A DNA stretch of 47,418 bases, taken from CG-Epi1 sp964634895. Lineage in GTDB: Archaea; Thermoplasmatota; Poseidoniia; MGIII; CG-Epi1. The first letter of the stretch is position 1, and each line of letters starts with the position of its first letter. The DNA lies in contig CAZWJS010000007.1 in the NCBI GenBank assembly GCA_964634895.1, positions 1-47,418 on the forward strand, read 5' to 3'. The notes under the pieces were generated by a model that saw only the letters and a list, made by a program, of their open reading frames with translations, ran no database searches and was not told the DNA's origin. Of this stretch, positions 43,103-47,418 are shown piece by piece. Made by a program: the position numbers and the translations under genes.

Positions 43103-44672
43103 CATAAAAATAGCTTTCTGGTAATTCAAGCTCAATTGCAAACATGGGATCACAAGGAGTATCATCAGTACAACCTTCACTGCTATCATGGTATGCAACA
43201 ACAACTCCTCCATCAGGAAGAATAGCAAGAGATGAAAAGTCAAACCGTATATCGTTTCCAGCTCCAGACGTTGCATCTAAATCTCCAAGCCCAATAATAG
43301 TTATTGAATCTGCAATCATGCTCTCTCTATAATCTCTTATATGAAAGACTAAGTCTACGTCACTAGATGTCCCATTTTTCTCAGTTTGTGCTCTCATAGA
43401 TATTACTGCTAAATCCAAATTACCATCTGCCTGAAAATCCCATTCAAAAGTATTGTCTGAGACTGCCAAGGCATCTGGCCACTTATGCGTATAATTTGTC
43501 CAATTATAACCTCCATCGTAACTAATTTGATGTGTCAGATTAAAGGTTCCATCACAACCTTTAGCCCCCGGATCAACTGTGTTACAAGAAACACTATGTA
43601 AGGCTCCTGAACTATCTATAACCAAACTGCGTGATGGAAGTAACAAACCTCCCGGTAATGTATGTTTTTGCCATTCAAGATTAGTATCCAAAAATAAATT
43701 ACTACCATCACTAAACCAACGAGGAAATAGTAGACCTCCTGAAGGTATAGGTGAGGCTCGCATTTCTCTATGGGGTTGCATATAATCCCATTCTGGCCCC
43801 AATTCATCAAAATAAAGATCAAATTCTACATCTGCAGGACTATTATCATTGCTGTCTGGAATCTGTATGGGGCGGTAATTTAAGCCGTCAACACTAATCT
43901 GATATCCTTGTTCACTGTAACTCCAAAAATTTGAAACAACCATACTAGCCCAAGGACAATTAGAAGAACAATTAACTGTGGAAAATTCTAATGGAGGATT
44001 TATCGGCCCTACCACAGGAACTTGCCATGACCTATCATAAAACGGTTCTTTATCAACAGAGTTCCAGCAAAATTTCCAATCAATATCAGTAGGACTAGTC
44101 TTTTGGCCTAAAATTGCATAAAATTGATCTACTCCATCTATACTAGGGTAAGGGAACCAGGTCATTGCTAAAATGTCTCCGTTAGGGGCTTGGATAATCG
44201 AACCTTCACCAAGACCAGGGTCCAATGTAGGATCAAATTGGCCCTCCTCGCAAGTACCTAAATCGTTATTTACAGCAGGAGGAACCCACTCGCTCCAAGT
44301 CAAGCCCCTGTCTGTACTCCACCATGGCCATTCTCCTCCTAGATTATAAATTATACCATCTTGATCTGTAGCAAGATAGTGCTCACAACAATTACCTCCA
44401 TAATTATGTTCGTTACCTCCTCCAAAATTTTCGGTTCCATATACTGCCCAAATTCTATCTGTAACTATTTCCATTGAATTAGGATCAACAACTGAAAAAT
44501 TACGAATAGGTTCAAAAGAATAAGGGAATTGAGACAATTGTTCCTCAGTTACTATAAGACGGGTTTTTTCTAACTCCACATTATCAATTTCAGCTCTGTT
44601 ATCCTCCGGTTTCAAACAACCCATAAGCGAAACGCTGAGGAGCATAATAACCAACGCCATTGTTGACTTCAT
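43089..44672 (-). CDS. Lipoprotein with sialidase-type Asp-box repeats (527 aa)
   Basis: The signal sequence MKSTMALVIMLLSVSLMGC ends in a lipobox (SLMGC), so the Cys would be lipidated and the protein held on the outer face of the membrane. STDRGLTWSEW and SYDGGYNWTNY are Asp-box (BNR) motifs (SxDxGxTW), typical of sialidase-like beta-propellers, with other blade-like Trp/Gly-rich repeats around them. No complete sialidase arginine triad could be confirmed, so it may only bind glycans or other ligands. I start at the ATG at 44672 because it gives a clean signal peptide; the frame is open to 44741. Its end overlaps the TFB end convergently by 14 bases. Confidence 0.8.
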   Translation of the reverse strand: MKSTMALVIMLLSVSLMGCLKPEDNRAEIDNVELEKTRLIVTEEQLSQFPYSFEPIRNFSVVDPNSMEIVTDRIWAVYGTENFGGGNEHNYGGNCCEHYLATDQDGIIYNLGGEWPWWSTDRGLTWSEWVPPAVNNDLGTCEEGQFDPTLDPGLGEGSIIQAPNGDILAMTWFPYPSIDGVDQFYAILGQKTSPTDIDWKFCWNSVDKEPFYDRSWQVPVVGPINPPLEFSTVNCSSNCPWASMVVSNFWSYSEQGYQISVDGLNYRPIQIPDSNDNSPADVEFDLYFDELGPEWDYMQPHREMRASPIPSGGLLFPRWFSDGSNLFLDTNLEWQKHTLPGGLLLPSRSLVIDSSGALHSVSCNTVDPGAKGCDGTFNLTHQISYDGGYNWTNYTHKWPDALAVSDNTFEWDFQADGNLDLAVISMRAQTEKNGTSSDVDLVFHIRDYRESMIADSITIIGLGDLDATSGAGNDIRFDFSSLAILPDGGVVVAYHDSSEGCTDDTPCDPMFAIELELPESYFYVIQD

Positions 44673-44753
44673 TAGGTTACGATATTTATGCCACCTAAAA
44701 TAGTTTGGTAGCCTAACCAAATTGTATAAATCACCTCCCACTATTGGAAAATA

Positions 44754-45602
44754 ATGCCTCCTGTTGATACTGAATTAAATGTAGAGAAGGCCTGTGCTAT
44801 ACCTGGTGATGAGGGTATTTTTCCAACAGCTAGAACGGATAATTGGTGGTTACAGCCTTTGGCAGTCTTTCTAGGATTAAGTACTGCTGTAATTTACATG
44901 ACATGGGCAGCTTTTCAAGGAAATAATTATTTTTATGATGGTGAGGACGGTGCAAGTTACTTATCTCCATTATATTCTCCCGAATTATTTGGTGTGACTG
45001 AGCATGCTATTTTTGGAGAAAAACCACCTATGTGGCCTGAATGGCTACCATTTTCACCTGCCTTCCTCATTCTTTGGATTCCAGCAGGATTCCGTGTAAC
45101 TTGCTATTACTATAGAGGAAGTTATTACAAAGCATTCTGGGCAGACCCACCTGCCTGTTCTGTTGGCGAGCCAAGAAACAGTTATTGGGGCGAAAATTCA
45201 ATGCCTTTAATCTTGCAAAATCTTCATAGATATATGTTATATCTTGCAATAATCTTTATTTTCATATTGGGATATGACGCTTGGCTTTCTATGTGGTTTA
45301 ATGGAAAACCATTTGAGGGTGAATTGGGAATAGGTATAGGTACTTTTGTTATGGTATTGAATGTAATTTTACTAGGAGGTTATACCTTTGGCTGCCATTC
45401 TTTGAGACATTTAATTGGAGGATATGCAGACAGAATAGTAAGAAAACCAAAAATTCAACAAAAGGCCTTTGATTGTGTAGGTTGCCTTAATAAGCAGCAT
45501 ATGAAATGGGCGTGGTTTTCACTTTTCTGGGTTTGTTTCACTGACTTCTATATTCGATTCTTATGTATTGAATGGGGTTTAGATAGGGTGTGGATATTTT
45601 GA
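44754..45602 (+). CDS. Succinate dehydrogenase membrane anchor, single-chain mycobacterial Sdh1-like (282 aa)
   Basis: Five hydrophobic helices are visible at about residues 33-52, 101-117, 156-174, 194-213 and 252-275. It is immediately upstream of sdhA and sdhB, so a membrane anchor role is the natural reading. One long anchor instead of separate SdhC and SdhD recalls the actinobacterial Sdh1 operon (anchor, A, B; Rv0249c-Rv0247c in M. tuberculosis). GCHSLRHLIGG (C214, H215, H219) and DCVGCLNKQH (C241, C244, H249) offer Cys/His ligands that could hold an FeS centre or another metal; this is inference. A TATA-like ATTGTATAAATC lies about 25 bases before the ATG. Confidence 0.8.
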   Translation: MPPVDTELNVEKACAIPGDEGIFPTARTDNWWLQPLAVFLGLSTAVIYMTWAAFQGNNYFYDGEDGASYLSPLYSPELFGVTEHAIFGEKPPMWPEWLPFSPAFLILWIPAGFRVTCYYYRGSYYKAFWADPPACSVGEPRNSYWGENSMPLILQNLHRYMLYLAIIFIFILGYDAWLSMWFNGKPFEGELGIGIGTFVMVLNVILLGGYTFGCHSLRHLIGGYADRIVRKPKIQQKAFDCVGCLNKQHMKWAWFSLFWVCFTDFYIRFLCIEWGLDRVWIF

Positions 45603-47398
45603 CGGATAATGTTGAAACCGTGAAATTTGACGTTGTGATAGTCGGTGCAGGTGGTGCCGGCCTACGGGCAGCAATTGCAGCTGCTGATTACGGATCAAGT
45701 GTAGCTCTAGTGACAAAATCACTATTGGGAAAAGCCCACACCGTTATGGCTGAAGGTGGAGTTGCGGCAGCTCTTGGTAACGTGGATAAAAGAGATAATT
45801 GGAAAGTTCACTTTAGAGACACCATTAGAGGGAGTAAAAATTTGGCAAATTGGGAAATGGCAAAATTACATGCTGAAAAAGCTCCAGAAAGGGTTAGAGA
45901 ATTAGAGCGTTGGGGGGCCGTTTTTGACAGAACCGAGGAAGGAAAGATTAGTCAGCGTAATTTTGGAGGTCATAGATATCCTAGATTAGCACATGTTGGA
46001 GATAGAACTGGATTAGAGATTATTCGGACTTTACAAGACCATGCAATCCATAAAGAGAATATTGAAGTCTTCATGGAATATACAGTAACAACTCTACTAA
46101 AATCTGGAAAAACTGTGTCTGGAGTACTAGCATACAATCGCTCATCTGGAGAATTAAAAGTCTTTGAAGCTGGCGCTGTTGTTCTTGCTACTGGCGGTAT
46201 TGGAAAAGCATACAGAGTAACGTCCAATTCATGGGAGTATACTGGTGATGGGCATGCGCTAGCACATCTAGCTGGAGCTGATTTGATTGATATGGAATTT
46301 GTTCAGTTCCATCCAACTGGAATGGTTTGGCCACCTAGTGTTAAAGGAACACTAGTGACTGAGGGAGTTCGAGGAGAAGGAGGAATACTACTCAATAATG
46401 ATGGAAAAAGATTCATGTTTGATTATATTCCTGAGGTATTTGCTGCAGAAACTGCGAAATCAGAAGAAGAAGCTGATGCATGGTTGAGAGGAGAGGAAGG
46501 TGCAATGAGACCTCCCGAATTACTTACTAGGGATGTAGTAGCAAGGGCAATAATGACTGAAGTAAAAGAAGGACGGGGATCGCCACATGGTGGAGCATTC
46601 TTAGATATTGCATCTAGGAGAACTGCTAATGATATAAAACGCAAACTACCTTCTATGTATCACCAATTCAAAGAACTAGCTACTCTAGATATAACAGATG
46701 AACCAATGGAGGTCGGTCCAACGACCCACTACATGATGGGAGGAATTAAAGTACAAGCAGATACTGCAGCCTCAACTATACCTGGACTTTATGCTGCTGG
46801 TGAAGCTGCTGCAGGAATGCATGGTGCAAATAGATTAGGTGGAAATTCTCTATCTGATTTGCTTGTATTTGGTAAAATTGCTGGACAAAGTGCATCTAAT
46901 TTTGCACAGAGAAACACATATGTCTCTCCTCATGGTGAGGAAATAAATAAAAGCACCGAAAAAGCACTAAAACCATTTGAAGATGGATCTGAGAATCCCT
47001 ACAAAATGCATGAAGAACTTCAAGAAATTATGGAATCACATGTAGGTATCGTTAGAACTGGGAAAGAATTAGAAGAAGGAATAAAAAAATTAGATGCTTT
47101 GGAAAGAAGATTAGAACATTTGCATGCAAAAGGAGATAGACATTACAACCCTGGATGGCATCTTTGTCTTGATCTAAAAAATATGATAATTGCCTCTTTA
47201 GCATTAGCAAAATCTGCCCTAGAAAGGACCGAAAGTAGAGGTGCTCATACACGTCTAGATTATCCAGATTATGATAATGAATTAGGAAAAATTAATATGA
47301 TTATAAGACCTAGTCCAGAAGGAATGTCAGTAATCAAAGCACCTCTAGATGAAATGCCTGCTAATTTGAAAGATTATGTTTTGCAGGAGGCTGTATGA
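45599..47398 (+). CDS. sdhA: Succinate dehydrogenase / fumarate reductase flavoprotein subunit (599 aa)
   Basis: The FAD-binding motif is VVIVGAGGAGLRAA. KAHTVMAEGGVAAALG holds the His that binds FAD covalently in SdhA/FrdA. FVQFHPTGM, TEGVRGEGGIL, LTRDVVARAIMTEV and THYMMGGI carry the active-site His and Arg residues. HGANRLGGNSLSDLLVFG is the C-terminal FAD segment, and the end RTESRGAHTRLDYP is standard. The start is uncertain. I use TTG at 45599, which overlaps the anchor stop by four bases (TTGA) behind a GGTG; an in-frame GTG at 45590 would add three residues. The stop overlaps sdhB (ATGA). Confidence 0.95.
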   Translation: MTDNVETVKFDVVIVGAGGAGLRAAIAAADYGSSVALVTKSLLGKAHTVMAEGGVAAALGNVDKRDNWKVHFRDTIRGSKNLANWEMAKLHAEKAPERVRELERWGAVFDRTEEGKISQRNFGGHRYPRLAHVGDRTGLEIIRTLQDHAIHKENIEVFMEYTVTTLLKSGKTVSGVLAYNRSSGELKVFEAGAVVLATGGIGKAYRVTSNSWEYTGDGHALAHLAGADLIDMEFVQFHPTGMVWPPSVKGTLVTEGVRGEGGILLNNDGKRFMFDYIPEVFAAETAKSEEEADAWLRGEEGAMRPPELLTRDVVARAIMTEVKEGRGSPHGGAFLDIASRRTANDIKRKLPSMYHQFKELATLDITDEPMEVGPTTHYMMGGIKVQADTAASTIPGLYAAGEAAAGMHGANRLGGNSLSDLLVFGKIAGQSASNFAQRNTYVSPHGEEINKSTEKALKPFEDGSENPYKMHEELQEIMESHVGIVRTGKELEEGIKKLDALERRLEHLHAKGDRHYNPGWHLCLDLKNMIIASLALAKSALERTESRGAHTRLDYPDYDNELGKINMIIRPSPEGMSVIKAPLDEMPANLKDYVLQEAV

Positions 47399-47418
47399 AA
47401 AGAAAAATTAGATTACAG
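47395..47418 (+). CDS. sdhB: Start of probable sdhB, cut by the window end
   Basis: Only eight codons (MKRKIRLQ) are in the window. The ATG overlaps the sdhA stop by four bases (ATGA). Position after anchor and flavoprotein, plus a basic start like that of FeS subunits, makes the succinate dehydrogenase iron-sulphur subunit the likely product; the sequence itself is too short to prove it. Confidence 0.6.

Noticed and set aside
44673..44741. A 23-residue N-terminal extension of the lipoprotein
   Set aside because: It would bury the signal peptide behind a basic stretch; the ATG at 44672 gives a normal lipoprotein signal.

Overview
The window is AT-rich (about one third G+C by eye), densely packed archaeal chromosome. 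Archaeal markers are a TFB-type initiation factor beside a Gar1-like protein, a PCNA clamp, an aCPSF1/FttA beta-CASP nuclease, a proteasome beta subunit, ribosomal protein L10e (uL16), isopentenyl phosphate kinase, archaeal SepF and an encoded-CCA tRNA-Cys. A class II HMG-CoA reductase, succinyl-CoA synthetase, succinate dehydrogenase, an M6/PKD protease and several large surface or transport proteins suggest an aerobic heterotroph of the Thermoplasmatota, most plausibly a marine Poseidoniia-type lineage (Marine Group II or III). That placement is inferred from gene content and was not computed. I saw no rRNA, CRISPR array, insertion sequence or integrase, and no gene-free stretch above 300 bases.

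Layout. Bases 1-6084: a small zinc protein, a cupin, a membrane-bound McrB-like AAA+ ATPase and, divergent from it, a membrane-anchored coiled-coil protein ending in a GreA/GreB C-terminal domain. Bases 6085-10606: a 2-oxoglutarate oxygenase, the oligopeptidase/thioesterase/DUF309 operon and TyrRS. Bases 10705-17348 are an information-processing block: acidic-tail protein, PAC2 chaperone, ArgRS, tRNA-Cys, a small coiled-coil protein, aCPSF1, proteasome beta and PCNA. Bases 17348-24145: ornithine carbamoyltransferase, 3-hydroxyacyl-CoA dehydrogenase, a small helical protein, a LysE exporter, PurA and an RND/MMPL protein. Bases 24234-31495: a giant surface protein, HMG-CoA reductase, a dUTPase/Dcd-family protein, a HAD phosphatase and a squalene-synthase-like enzyme. 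Bases 31528-39140: M6 protease, SepF, a saccharopine-dehydrogenase-like protein, an MFS transporter, IPK and an unknown protein. Bases 39146-47418: L10e, sucCD, gar1, a short TFB, an Asp-box lipoprotein and an sdh operon cut by the window end.

How they work together. HMG-CoA reductase and IPK belong to the archaeal mevalonate route, and the squalene-synthase-like enzyme would draw on the same isoprenoid pool. SucCD and Sdh are consecutive TCA steps. Proteasome beta and a PAC2-family chaperone lie about 4 kb apart. Start-stop overlaps of 1-4 bases (ATGA, TAATG, TGATG) show tight operons. Many first genes have a TATA-like box (ACTTTAAATA or ACTTTATTAT) 20-27 bases before the start codon, which implies leaderless or very short-leader transcripts. 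GTG and TTG starts are common. The most unusual items are the membrane-tethered Gre domain next to the membrane AAA+ protein, a TFB that has lost much of its B-reader, a tRNA-Cys with A73, a possible Shine-Dalgarno-masking hairpin before the proteasome beta gene, and a Dcd-family protein lacking the deaminase glutamate.
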